Assembly (NCBI RefSeq): GCF_000006405.1
Contig: NW_003206658.1
Location: 522,791-552,688, forward strand
DNA from: Perkinsus marinus ATCC 50983
Lineage: Eukaryota > Perkinsozoa > Perkinsida > Perkinsidae
DNA length: 29,898 bases
Direction of reading: 5' to 3'
A program made the translations under genes and the position numbers. The first letter of the stretch is position 1; each line of letters opens with the position of its first letter. Positions 1 through 9,424 of this stretch are shown here, one piece after another. The notes under the pieces were generated by a model that saw only the letters and a program-made list of their open reading frames with translations, made no database searches and was not told the DNA's origin.

Positions 1-804
1 CAATCATGCAAGCTCAGCGGCTAGCCAATATCCCAAATGTCCGTCAGTAAGTGTAACATAGCGTTCCTCGTGGCGTCATCACATGGTGGTGGATTCTCTG
101 GTCGTAGGAGGCTCTCTCCCAGCCTGCATGCCAAACTGAATGCATCAATGAGTCATACAAGACCAGCCTGCAGCAGTAGGAGCACACCAGATGGAGACTT
201 CATAATCACTCTATGTTAGAGATCTTCACCGTGCTAAGAGCTGGGGCCGTCTACCAACATCTCCTCAGAAGATCAAGCAAGAGATATTCGATAATGGAAC
301 CGTAGGCTACCGTAGCTTAACTACGGAGTTCACGTGATTTCGATACTGAGTTCTAGCAGTGGCGATGAAGCTAGCCTCTCTAATAATGATCTGATAAACT
401 AGATTGAGTTTGATCATCAAACTTGGATGATATCTCTACTATTTGTGTTATTCAAGAAAACCGAACTCGACTTTGCGACTGAGAATTTAGATTTCTCTCG
501 GATGATGTCGCTGGTAGCCTGAGCGGATCGCCTCTATTATAGAGGCTCTAAATTTCAGGTTCTCGGGGTGATTTCTATGTATGAGGATTTCCGACTCTAC
601 AAGTCTGGTGTCTACGTGCACACAACTGGTGGCCTCGTGGGTGTTCATAGTCTTAAAATTATTGGTTGGGGAGTTGAGTCCGGGCAAGATTATTGGTTGG
701 CGGTGAACTCTTGGAATGAGGAATGGGGTGATCATGGTATGATAAAGCTTGCAGTGGGGGAAACTGGTATAGAGAACAGTATATATTACGTCGAGCCAGT
801 TTAG
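1..804 (+). pseudogene. Cathepsin B-like cysteine protease (peptidase C1A), partial and probably decayed
   Basis: Pieces of a papain-family enzyme lie in order on the plus strand. Bases 2-46 encode a segment ending YPKCPS, like the start of mature cathepsin B (the WP.CP region), and are followed by a GTAAGT donor. Bases about 221-301 encode KSWGRLPTSPQKIKQEIFDN plus GT, matching the family's ...KEIxxNGPV stretch. An intron at 302-558 (GTAGGC...TTTCAG, 257 nt, phase 0) leads to 559-804, which encodes VLGVISMYEDF...GVHSLKIIGWG...VNSWNEEWGDHG and a TAG stop. The catalytic His (GVHS) and Asn (NSW) positions are present. I cannot find the exon with the catalytic Cys (CGSCWA), and the segment before KSWGRL is shorter than in cathepsin B, with a frame change near 217-220. 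So I call it decayed, although an unusual exon structure or a gene continuing left of the window is possible. Family identity is sure; intactness is not. Confidence 0.7.
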
Positions 805-1792
805 TAGTTGGCTCACAGCATGAGTCATGATTCATGACTTTTCTCAGTTAGTCATATTTCTCCAGCTGAATCTCATACGTTTCAGCCTTTTATTTATCTC
901 CATTCGCGTATTTTCTTCATTTAACTTATACCGAAGTGCACATGAAGAGCCCTGGATGGGAGATAGCGAGTACACTCCTCCCTATTTCAATCAACTTCCA
1001 AACTTAACTTCGAATTGAGAGTTGACTGGAATGTCCGCGTGTACCGCTTTAAGCGGTCCGCTTACTGTGTAATCACCGCTGTCTATGTACCGCTTACGGC
1101 GCCCGCGTGTAATTGTGTTACCACCGTCGTTGTGGACACGCATGTTTTGCTCGGGCCGAGCTATGGCCAGTCTTCTACTCGTGCCTCTGGGGTTTGAGTG
1201 TTAGATTCATACGGTTATGTGATTTGCATGCATTCGGCAGCTGCGCACATACACATATGTCCAACTGAGTCTGGATAGGTGGCTCTTGCGAGTTTACATT
1301 GGTCTTTAACTGCATGAGTTGAGTTGCCCAGTTGCACGTTTTCAAGACACAATAATCAGAACGACAGTAATCTAACACTAAATCATCCAAACCATCAAAT
1401 ATATGCCTTAGGAGCTCGTTATTGTAGGGTGGGACTTGATCATATCTCCTGAAAGTCACGTTCATGGGACGTTCAATATATGTTCATATTGTATCATATT
1501 GTATTGCAACACGTACAGAATTACTAAATATGAACTCTACAGCCCTCCGCACACAATATTCACTCCCGGGCAGTGCCCGGCGGGCACCACTAGAGTGCCT
1601 TCATAGAGTTACTATTAGGGATTGCATCATGCAATTTGCATGAGGAGCATATTGAGGAACGTACAGATTTTTCTCTACCAATCACCGAGACAGCTACTTG
1701 TAGCAGCTACAATAGCTGAGCACTATTGAGGTCACCTCAGTGAGGTACCTACCATACTGCGAGTGCGTACATGGTCGCTAGTCTCCAGTGAT
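805..1792. other. Intergenic, no supported gene
   Basis: Nothing here reads convincingly as a gene. Short open frames at 827-1018 (+), 1015-1197 (+) and 1175-1465 (-) have no recognisable domain and no clear splice partners; the last is the most protein-like. A perfect inverted repeat (AGTCATGA, one base, TCATGACT) lies at 823-839, just after the protease stop codon, and a GC-rich inverted stretch (CCCGGGCAGTGCCCGG) lies at about 1565-1580. Confidence 0.6.
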
Positions 1793-2290
1793 GCAGTAGA
1801 TGCACTCCGTCCATAAAACCTACGCCGAATGCAGTATCTGAATAGATTATCCCATCAACGCTCATATTCAACATCACTCACCATTTGTGATGAAAAAGCT
1901 ATAGCCAAGAGCTCCGGCAACAATGCTTCTTATGCTTTCTCGGGGCGACAGAGTGGCATCCAACTAACCATGGACGCGCTACCGTAAAAATAGATAAATA
2001 ATCTCTCTCATTAAACCATCACTAGTGACGACAGTCTCAGGACAGTTCCAACTCATTCCACTGATCAACCTGAGATAGAAAATAGATATACTAGACTACA
2101 GAATCACGTACCCTTGTTAATCCTAGCAGTTACCAAGAATATCTCCAAATGAGCTGATCTCGCAGTAGATGCACTCCGTCCACAAAACCTACGCCGAATG
2201 CAGTATCTGAATAGATTATCCCATCAACGTTCATATACAACATTACTCACCAGTTCTGAAGAGAGATATAGAGACTCTGCCAACACAAGT
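1740..2290 (-). CDS. Possible multi-exon gene with a duplicated exon, unknown product
   Basis: On the minus strand several short open segments are bounded by plausible splice sites. 2206-2134 encodes DTAFGVGFVDGVHLLRDQLI and ends at GTAACT. An acceptor CTATCTCAG at 2070 opens a segment starting LISGMSWNCPETVVTSDGLM. Further down, a segment ending AGALGYSFFITN leads through a 44-nt intron into the second copy of the DTAFGVGF exon. Phases agree across the 44-nt introns and across the 2133-2070 intron. I cannot find a start codon, the 5' exons or a family. It could be one gene with an exon duplication or two tandem gene remnants. I rely on the splice-site pattern and phase agreement only. Confidence 0.3.
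1793..1883 (-). repeat. 91-bp direct repeat, copy A (intron plus exon block)
   Basis: This block is repeated at 2162-2252 in the same orientation with 4 differences that I count over 91 bp. Read on the minus strand, both copies start within a GTGAGT donor, contain a 44-nt intron ending TATTCAG and continue into the same exon segment (DTAFGVGF.DGVHLL). Similarity stops sharply at both edges, so the unit was duplicated as an intron-exon block. Confidence 0.9.
2162..2252 (-). repeat. 91-bp direct repeat, copy B (intron plus exon block)
   Basis: This is the partner of the block at 1793-1883. On the minus strand the 44-nt intron would be 2250-2207 and the shared exon would start at 2206. The exon runs on beyond the repeat (RDQLIWRYS) to a GTAACT donor at 2133. 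The differences are three in the intron part and one in the exon part. Confidence 0.9.
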
Positions 2291-2369
2291 TGACACAAGT
2301 TGCATATATAAACTGTACTGTATAGTATAGTGATGAGGTCATTAAAGTAGACGGCTTGTACTCACTTTG

Positions 2370-2388
2370 GCCGCCAAAGTTTGGCGGC
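2370..2388. repeat. Perfect inverted repeat, 9-bp arms, one central base
   Basis: GCCGCCAAA, a single G, then TTTGGCGGC. It belongs to the set of one-base-centre palindromes found across the window. Confidence 0.9.
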
Positions 2389-2965
2389 TTCGCCAGCGAC
2401 GGCCTTTTGTGTCGGGACAAATGCCAGTTCGGGATGCACAGGGAGCTTATTATTCTAAAGTGAGCATGCTATACCGCTCCTTCTGTATTCCACGTGGGGA
2501 GCAAGGAGGTGCATACTTGCCAGCTAGCTTGAAGAGCTAGATCAGCTTCCGACATGTTCGAGAAGAGATTTTGTAGGAGCGCATCAGGCCCTACCATTGG
2601 AAGGATCTATACAGTACGAGAGACTGTAAAACTGCGATAGGTATTCAGCTGAGGCTAATGAATACGTTCAATTATTTGCCGCATCACAGTAACCTTGATC
2701 AAAATTGGAAAAAGCGAATGAACAGACGGAGGAATGCGAGAGGGAGAAGAACTCCTCAACTCTGAGCAAAGCTGACTGATAGCGGCCGCAGCTATCTATG
2801 ATGGGCTTTTTCTCGGTGGTTATTGAAGTTTCAACTCAATTCATACCAATTCCGACTCGTCAGGAAAGACGCGAATAGAAGACTGAACCTCATCTCGAGA
2901 CGAATACCAGAATGTCACGGACAAAGATCGGAGAGGACACAGCACTATACTATTGGGTGCTATGG

Positions 2966-2984
2966 GAGTCCCATAATGGGACTC
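2966..2984. repeat. Perfect inverted repeat, 9-bp arms, one central base
   Basis: GAGTCCCAT, a single A, then ATGGGACTC. A second one (ACTATGGA, T, TCCATAGT) follows at 3027-3043. Confidence 0.9.
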
Positions 2985-3360
2985 ATACGATGAAGAATAC
3001 GGTATGGGAAAAATAGTGAAATCCATACTATGGATTCCATAGTGTTACAACGAAACAAGAGATGGACATGAGTAGCACAGAGGTGGCATGATGATGCGTC
3101 ACATCATACGCGAGCACTTGTTTCGACACTCCGCACATGAAGCTCCTTCAACGACTTCCAGCACAAGGAGAGCTTCCAATGGTAGGGCGGAACGTTGGGT
3201 AGTACTCCGCTACGGAGAGGATATTACATGGACCTATAGATTCTAATAGAATCTAGAATCAGATAGAATCATTCGATAGTACAAAATATCCAGTAACTAT
3301 GAACCGTGAACCGTACATAGTCGCTATGATAGTAACAAGAACACTCACGGCCAATTGTGA

Positions 3361-4835
3361 CTATACGTTACCTGGTTCGTTGCCGGTTCGTTCAATGTAA
3401 GCGAAACCTCCCAGTCCCCAACTTTTCCCCCAGTTGTTGAGAATCTTCCAATACCTAGCATATAGATAAATGAACAAAGAGTGCTACGTTGATAATTCAA
3501 TCTCACCGAACTCCCTTCGAGGAAGTGTTGTAACCCACGATAGTTACCATATGACTTACGGGAGCGACTCCACAGCTCTTGGCTACGAAGTTTAACGAAG
3601 ACATGTTTCGCTTCTAGGCGCGTGTACTCTCACTTGTGATAATCCCTCCCGTGTAATGTTTGAATGACGGGGCCCGACCATACAATTCAACCGCCACGGG
3701 CCCGGTAGCCACAGCGTGCATCATTAGATCCTCTCTGGCTGCCGGTAAGCTCACGATTTTTTCAATATCATCAGGCTGATCGTAATCAGCACTGAGTTGA
3801 GTTGTTGAGACATACTCACCTTGAGACACTGCTCCTTCGTATCCGTAGTGATCTTCTTACACTTGCCGGTCTTACCCATATAGGGATAGATTCTTTCTCG
3901 CACAATGCCTTCGTACTTCGCATACTGATATGAGTTCTTGGAGTAGCCTCCATCGCAGCCACTGAGGAAAAGCTCAGATCATAGAATGCTAATCCGACTC
4001 GTTCGAATAACTGAGTGCTATCTCACTCATTTCCGTAGGATCCACTACAGTCAACTATCTGTTGAACTGAGAATGGGACCACTTTAGTAATTTCGGTTTG
4101 TATCATGAAACGGCTCTCCATGACGGCTGAAGGAAACACCGACGGTTGTGATAATGAGAAGCACCGAAATCTACGAAGTAACCAAATCCACCAGAAACTT
4201 ACTGGCAGCGCCTATGGCGTAGCAGTCACCACAGCCTGCTTTCCTGACTGGAGCCAAAGCGCCAGCGGCTTCCCAATCAATCGACGGAGGAGGATCCATG
4301 ATGGGATCTTGTAAGTCTGAGGGGCATTTTTGACTGCACTGGAGCCGCTTCAGTGTAACAAGATGAGAGTGACCCTACAAGTCGCATTGACTGATCGCAA
4401 GTTCCCTTTGGATTGCGGATCTCCTGCGCACTGGAGCACTCTATCGAATACTTCAGGTGGCAGATCTGCATGCTCGTTCAGACCGACTTCATGGGTTATA
4501 TCGTCTACATAATGAACATATGAGGAATAGAAGCTTCCGTCGCTCACCGTTCGCTCTCAATTCTTCTATCTCCCTCATGTTTTCAGCAAAAGCAGCCTTT
4601 GCAACCTGGTACTGCTCATCCGTCTCATACTTCTTATTGTATCTTCAAGAATTGTGATAGGTGATAGGAGAGACAGATGTCATATAGTAGATGCTGAAGG
4701 AAACGGATCATCTCACCGTGTCATGAAGTCGTGGAATGCCTGGTCGATATTCTTGAGTTGGCCATTACGATCCGATCCTCCAGCGATAGCTTGAGCCATA
4801 AGAATGAAGTGGAGAGTCCCGGCGGTGAACCACAT
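3361..4835 (-). CDS. Cathepsin L-like cysteine protease precursor (peptidase C1A with I29 propeptide), nine exons
   Basis: This is a secreted or lysosomal papain-family endopeptidase precursor. Exons on the minus strand are 4835-4717, 4642-4548, 4504-4379, 4316-4203, 4126-4027, 3961-3820, 3775-3634, 3582-3507 and 3454-3361; all junctions are GT-AG and phases agree, giving 335 aa. Residues 1-18 form a signal peptide (MWFTAGTLHFILMAQAIA). Residues about 30-100 are the I29 inhibitor domain (FHDFMTRYNKKYE, then VGLNEHADLPPEVF). The mature enzyme starts near 122 (PPPSIDW). Catalytic Cys145 sits in GCGDCYA, His290 in SHMVTIVGY and Asn311 in LNNWG; the DGCDGGY motif is present. Length is typical of cathepsin L. 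The Gln that forms the oxyanion hole (usual V.NQG.CG) is replaced (VRKAGCG), so activity is uncertain. Introns are 43-76 nt. The fourth exon boundary (62-nt intron 4378-4317) was chosen to keep frame. Confidence 0.92.
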
Positions 4836-5551
4836 GATAGGGATTTGCTGATCGACTGAAGACAAGAGGATTCTTTCTGAAGTACGGGGGAATATATTTC
4901 GCCTACGAATTCTTTATTATAACGCTTTCCGTGACGCCCCTACGTGCGTTCCTTACCGGAGCACATGCGTGTTGCTATCCGGTTCTGCGCGATTCCGCTG
5001 TTCCATTTAGTAATCCGATCAATTCAAATACTTCTTTTGGTTACACGATTTGACTGCCTGGCTCCCTCCGTGCAATAACTACAGGCGCACTGAACCGTTT
5101 CGAGAACGTTCCAACCTATCCGTTATCCCCTTGTCATCGCGTCACCGTCGCCTCATCGAGAACCGCCCCCACGAGTAATTATACCTAGACAGTACGGTAC
5201 TGTCAGTACCGGATGCAAAACTTCAACATATAAATCGCGTAGTACGCATGTTTTGAAACATTAGTCGGATGGATTCCATCCCACTACGCTCATTGAGAAC
5301 ATGATTTTACAGTGACACCATGGCTATTTCGCTAAATTTCACGCAGTAAAACTTGTATTGCGTGAAATATTGCGAAAGGTCAGTCAATACTTTGCTTCAG
5401 CGTTTTATAATGCGCGCTGACGCAAAAGTAACACCGCGGCTCCAAGTTCAGCGACTAAACTGGAACCATGCAGGGCAGTCGAGGGATGCCGTGTACTCTC
5501 TAATTTTTTTATTAGCTGGATGTGCCCAGAGAGGTATTGGCCCACGAGTTT
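4836..5551. other. Intergenic, upstream of the cathepsin L-like gene
   Basis: No gene is supported. Open frames at 5353-5619 (+) and on the minus strand around 5550-5450 are both weak. Overlapping perfect inverted repeats lie at 5188-5204 (GACAGTAC, G, GTACTGTC) and 5196-5210 (GGTACTG, T, CAGTACC). Confidence 0.5.
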
Positions 5552-6306
5552 CTAGTGATCCCTCCTTCTGTGATTGGGAGAAGATACTTTCGTGTAGATC
5601 TCGTGCTTGGAATGCGTAATATTTACATGTAATGTTCTGCGTAGTTTTGCAACTCCAATGTACAGTATCTTTGTACCAGTCAACGTCTCAGACGGACTCG
5701 CCAGTAGCTCAACAGGTCGACCCGGCCAACTTCCATCAACACATTGATGCAATTGAATAGACATGTTAGAGACATCAGTTGACTCGCGAATGGTGGCTTC
5801 GAGTCGATCGACATGACCATATTAGCACAGACTTTTGATGACGTTCTTGTAGGAACTAAGGGCCTTAGTTCCTACAACTAATTTAGTCCCTTCCAACAGA
5901 GTCTGCAGCTCGGACGGACATATGATAGCGCTCACAGTCAGCTCATCTGAGGAAATAATGAGCATGATCGATTGATTGCCGCTCCTCTGCCTTAGCGCAT
6001 TCACTTACTCGCACGAAGTAGATCCAGAGTGGAACGGAGATCCAGTATGCCACCACTATGCTTCTGAATGACAGAATACTCACTATCCAGTGATCCCAGT
6101 TTAGTCACGGTTAGTGGACTAGATCGAAAATACCCAACCGATCGATCGAGGATTGTTCCACATATCCCAATCATAGCTTGACCATCATTCTCCCATAAAT
6201 AAACAGTCAGCGATAGCTTATCAGAGTTACGCCGAGCCATATTGGTAATGTCAACCATATTCTGAGCACAGTGCTCATCGATAACGGTAGAGAGAACATT
6301 ATCCAT
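5552..6306 (-). CDS. Hypothetical protein, three exons, about 218 aa
   Basis: I do not recognise the family. Exons 6306-6009, 5946-5833 and 5796-5552 join in frame through a 62-nt intron (GTAAGT...CCTCAG) and a 36-nt intron (GTCTGT...CGAAG, a poor donor). The product starts MDNVLSTVIDEHC and reads as a soluble alpha/beta protein (LTVYLWENDGQAMIGICGTI, then ELQTLLEGTKLVVGTKALSS). It has no signal peptide or membrane segment that I can see. A 15-bp-arm palindrome (5847-5877) lies inside the second exon and encodes part of VVGTKALSSY. Upstream of 6306 the minus strand stays open with a CPCC-containing segment (about 6515-6377), so the gene may start further up, but that would overlap the plus-strand gene at 6305. 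The start ATG shares CCATGG with the plus-strand start. Confidence 0.45.
5847..5877. repeat. Perfect inverted repeat, 15-bp arms, one central base
   Basis: TTGTAGGAACTAAGG, a single G, then its exact reverse complement. It lies within the second exon of the minus-strand gene at 5552-6306. A GTAGGA start and a CTAAG motif make each strand look superficially intron-like. Confidence 0.95.
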
Positions 6307-6903
6307 GGGAGCAGCAGCTTCCGCGTATCCCGGCGACAACTTGTCGGTAAGACACGCTAACGTGTCTTACCTCCAGGATACCCAGAATTTGCAGATTGAA
6401 GCCCTCAGCGCGCCTATCGAATCGTTGAAAAAGGTCCATGTAGTAGGGTACCGGGCGGTTAATGACGTTATTGCTACAGCACGGGCAGGTCGAAATTTGA
6501 CCGTCAAATGATTTGACTCTAAGTATTTCCGGAATGGGTTACATATCCGACGGACATGTAATCCATTCTGTAAATACTCCATATAATATAGACTCTATAC
6601 TATAGAGTATGGTTGTTTCAGGAGGCTGAATTTAAAATCCGGGACTCGTCTGCTGAGTCAGTGGAGAGCGCAACAGATCACCCAGCTGAGACTGAGTCTG
6701 ATCACTTGCAAACCCCACCTACAGCAACTCGCGAGACGTCTTTCTTCGCGGAGCCCAAGTCTCAAGCCGCGTTCAAGGCTGCTATTCAATGGAAATCACT
6801 GCCGAAGGCGAGGGCCAAAGCCAGGGCCAAGGCCAAGTCGGTTGGGTTGAGTCCCCCCACGCCTGGAAGGACGTCTAATCGATTACAGTTAGTCTTTCAG
6901 TGA
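6305..6903 (+). CDS. Hypothetical small protein with possible N-myristoylation motif and basic repeat tail
   Basis: The family is not recognised. The ATG at 6305 opens MGAAASAY, which fits the N-myristoylation pattern MGxxxS. The frame runs to a GTAGTA donor after 6439 and resumes after TTGTTTCAG at 6622, phase 0 on both sides. The joined product reads IESLKKVH then EAEFKIRDSSAES and ends in a Ser/Thr/Pro-rich stretch with an Ala-Lys-Arg repeat (KARAKARAKAK) and a TGA at 6901-6903. Bases 6347-6376 look like a 30-nt intron (GTAAGA, CTAAC, CTCCAG) but are also open in frame, so the protein is about 128 or 138 aa. Convergent with 6875-7312, overlapping it by 29 bases. The last exon is the most convincing part. 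Confidence 0.5.
6346..6371. repeat. Inverted repeat, 11-bp arms, four-base loop, inside a possible 30-nt intron
   Basis: GGTAAGACACG, loop CTAA, then CGTGTCTTACC. Because it is palindromic, both strands carry a GTAAGA splice donor. On the plus strand the loop supplies CTAAC, a good branch-point match, and the element is followed by CTCCAG. Confidence 0.9.
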
Positions 6904-7312
6904 GTCTACGTTCGTGCTGATTGATTAGAAGCTTTATCATCGCTTCAGCTATCTTAGGGTCGTACCTCTCTGTCATCCTCACCCTCATCGTGTAGCAAGC
7001 GACCTTTGGAGGACCTGGAAACATCTCCGAAGCGGGTATGCTAGCCATGATGGTATGTAGGGTCTTAATGATTATATATCTATTGAATGTGGACTCGCTC
7101 TGGGAAAGATAGCGGTGATTATGTCGACAAGATTGTTTCTCAAACTTTTCTGTCTTGTCATGCATGCCAGGCATGGTGAACTTTTGCAGAGGATTGCCGA
7201 CAGACGACGAAGCAAACAGTGACGAAGCAACCTCGGTGAGCCCAAGCTGCTCGTCGATGCAGCTCCGGAATGAATCTATTCCGAGCGTCGCTTGGCAGAA
7301 TGAAGGGAACAT
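6875..7312 (-). CDS. Hypothetical protein, 145 aa
   Basis: This is a single open frame with an ATG start (7312) and stop (6875). The product starts MFPSFCQATLGIDSF and ends with a helical basic segment (KIAEAMIKLLINQHERRLTE). There is no signal peptide, membrane segment or domain that I recognise. Its amino-acid use looks like real protein and no in-frame interruption is seen, but small introns cannot be excluded. The 3' end overlaps the end of the plus-strand gene at 6305-6903 by 29 bases. Confidence 0.45.
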   Translation of the reverse strand: MFPSFCQATLGIDSFRSCIDEQLGLTEVASSLFASSSVGNPLQKFTMPGMHDKTEKFEKQSCRHNHRYLSQSESTFNRYIIIKTLHTIMASIPASEMFPGPPKVACYTMRVRMTERYDPKIAEAMIKLLINQHERRLTERLTVID

Positions 7313-8323
7313 AATTCTTTGTTCATCCGAAGAGCGAAGTAAGGAGTACAGGAGGAATCATCTGTAGAATGAGTATTCTGTACACCTCAAGGAAGCTCTC
7401 CGGTTTAATCTGGCCAGTGGCTGATCACTGGTGATTTGTGTGAGTTGGATCCCAAAGTCTGCAGCTTGTGACCTGTGTATGATACTATCATACAGTAATG
7501 AGAGTTACACTATCATAATGATAGTGTAACTCTCAATACTGTGATAACGGATATCAATACTGTTTCATGCCAACCGCCATTCCTGATAGAACATCCCGTG
7601 GTGAAATGAGCGTAAAAAAAGGTCCATGATATGTGTCGAACTGTTCAGCTCCGAGTTGACTGAGGGATATACCAGGTGTCGCGGCTTCGAAGGACGGAGC
7701 ACGCATGAGCCTTGATTATGCTCCCTTTGGCAACGAAAACATGTAGTAGACGCGGTATGTAACAGACTTCATTTTAACGGCGAAGCTTCCATACGTACTT
7801 TTCATACCAAGCACATTGCGCTTGGTACTGCTCTCACAGTCTTTGCTTGGAATGAACCAATTTTCCATGATTCGCACACCGAGATTGCAGCTTGGCGGAA
7901 TTCTTGGTCAGTTCAATGTGAGATGTAGTAGGACTCTCATTCGGTAGGGGGAACGAGGAACTCGCTTTACTAATACGGCCAACTAGTATTAAAATTGAAG
8001 TTCTTCTTATCGCTCCTTATCGAAATTGAAGTTCCTAAAAGAGTGTCTTGAATTCTATTTCACCCGCCCGTCCAAATAGGAAATACAATTTTTGGAACAG
8101 GCGCTGAAAAAGTGTAGAAGCTATGGATACTCGATCCGTTATCGCACGAGGTAAACATAATTCGATATTATTTGGACGCACTGGTGCAACACAACAATGA
8201 AAGATGGGAGGGTCAATGAATGATTGAAGAACTAATGACTGATTCCTGTGTGAAATAATCAATTCCCGCATGTGCCGATACGCATTCCTATAGTCTATTT
8301 TATCTCACTCTCGAAAAATATTT
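7313..8323. other. Intergenic with a strong palindrome pair
   Basis: No gene is supported; the frame at 8035-8271 (-) has no visible domain. Two adjacent perfect inverted repeats lie at 7476-7494 and 7499-7535. They are annotated separately. Confidence 0.5.
7476..7535. repeat. Two adjacent perfect inverted repeats (9- and 18-bp arms, one central base each)
   Basis: First repeat: TGTATGATA, C, TATCATACA (7476-7494). Second repeat: TGAGAGTTACACTATCAT at 7499-7516, A at 7517, and the exact reverse complement at 7518-7535. Imperfect pairing extends the second beyond its perfect arms (CAGTA upstream against TACTG downstream). Confidence 0.95.
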
Positions 8324-9424
8324 CTACTTGAGTTCACTAATACCTATCTTACTATTCTTCCAATCATACAAGAAATAACGTCCCATGAGGCTAGGGTAAC
8401 CAATACCCCATACATCATCATCAGACACTTCAAGAAGTATGCGACAAAAAGTTTTCTCCTCGGCATCCGTTCTAATATCCACATATGCATCTGGGGGGAT
8501 CTTCACCTCAACGTTCGAACCATCAACACCCTTTAAAAGGAAGTTCACCGAAGGAAGGTTTTGCCGTTGATTACATTCGACGATAAGCTTAGAACCCTCT
8601 TGGGTAATCGTCACCTTGTCGCTTGATCGAGCCTCAAGATCTTTTATGAGGGTAGGAAGAGCATACCTACGGACAGGGATGAATATGTACTCTGTTCCAG
8701 TATCAAGGTCACTAAGATCGTTCACAGCCATCACAGGATACGTTCCACCTCCAATGGAGAAGCCAGTAACTCGAACAAACTTGGGCTGAGTAACCGATAC
8801 ATAGACCAACGGACCTCGATAAATACTAGGATCTGATCCACCGAGAATGAGCTCCCCTCTTTTATTAGTGCCATCATGCCTGAGGTAGATCGAGAAGACA
8901 CTACTCTCGATAAGCTTCTGTGAGAGAAGTTGTTCTATTATCGGAACATATGGTGAGTTTGGATCATCTTGTGGTGCCAATCCAAAACTGGCATGAGGGA
9001 CTGGCTCATCGAGATCGCACTCGTATTTAGCAACCAGACCGAATGTAATAGTGGCACTGCCAGCTTGGCCGAAATGGGCCGTTGCAGATTCCTTGAAGAT
9101 ACTTACTTCGGATCCATCTCCGTAATGTAGTGTATAACGTTTTCCCTCACTGCAAGGCTCAGGGCTGCATTCATAACAACCGAAGATGATGTCCTTGCAC
9201 CGCCCTGGATGACCCTTCTCATACCAATGCTTCCAGAAGAAGAACGTCTCGGCGGCGCCGGTGTCAATAAGACCATAGACATTTTGGCTACCAAATGTTA
9301 CTTTTCCAACCAGAACGTACACATCAGCTTCTTTCGTCGCCTTCTCAAATGATATAGGAACCCTCATGAGAGATCCCACTACACCTGATAATAGAGAGGA
9401 AAGCAGAGCAGGGTATATGATCAT
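8324..9424 (-). CDS. Pepsin-like aspartic protease (peptidase A1), intronless, 366 aa
   Basis: This is a secreted or vacuolar pepsin-family endopeptidase. The start at 9424 is chosen because the Met there opens a clear signal peptide (MIIYPALLSSLLSGVVGS); the frame stays open upstream to 9577 without adding pepsin-like sequence. The first catalytic motif is GLIDTGAAETFF (Asp54), the flap is LHYGDGS (Tyr101) and the second catalytic motif is DLDTGTEYIF (Asp241). Other family signatures are FSIYLRHDGTNKRGELILGG and, at the end, SLMGRYFLYDWKNSKIGIS. The length fits the family. Cys pairs are visible around residues 76-91. Both Asp motifs have changed neighbours (DTGAA instead of DTGSS, and DTGTE instead of DTGTS), but the catalytic residues are kept. 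No intron is needed, unlike the other genes here. A single-exon gene could be recent or retrogene-derived. Confidence 0.93.
   Translation of the reverse strand: MIIYPALLSSLLSGVVGSLMRVPISFEKATKEADVYVLVGKVTFGSQNVYGLIDTGAAETFFFWKHWYEKGHPGRCKDIIFGCYECSPEPCSEGKRYTLHYGDGSEVSIFKESATAHFGQAGSATITFGLVAKYECDLDEPVPHASFGLAPQDDPNSPYVPIIEQLLSQKLIESSVFSIYLRHDGTNKRGELILGGSDPSIYRGPLVYVSVTQPKFVRVTGFSIGGGTYPVMAVNDLSDLDTGTEYIFIPVRRYALPTLIKDLEARSSDKVTITQEGSKLIVECNQRQNLPSVNFLLKGVDGSNVEVKIPPDAYVDIRTDAEEKTFCRILLEVSDDDVWGIGYPSLMGRYFLYDWKNSKIGISELK

Larger units (their letters stand above)
2253..3360. other. Intergenic stretch with palindromes and a possible exon remnant
   Basis: No gene is supported with confidence. 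An open segment at 2705-2779 (+) reads as a charged, coiled-coil-like tail (LEKANEQTEECEREKN...) ending in TGA and could be a last exon, but I see no partner exons. Three perfect inverted repeats with one central base lie here: 2370-2388, 2966-2984 and 3027-3043. The rest is AT-rich, with short repeats of TAGAATC around 3240-3270. Confidence 0.5.

Noticed and set aside
1015-1197. Plus-strand protein gene
   Set aside because: Biased composition (Val, Cys, Thr) without a domain or splice context; probably chance.
5353-5619. Plus-strand protein gene
   Set aside because: TTG start, no domain, no splice partners, and the opposite strand is about as open.
7155-7367. Plus-strand ORF
   Set aside because: Shadow of the better minus-strand frame at 6875-7312.
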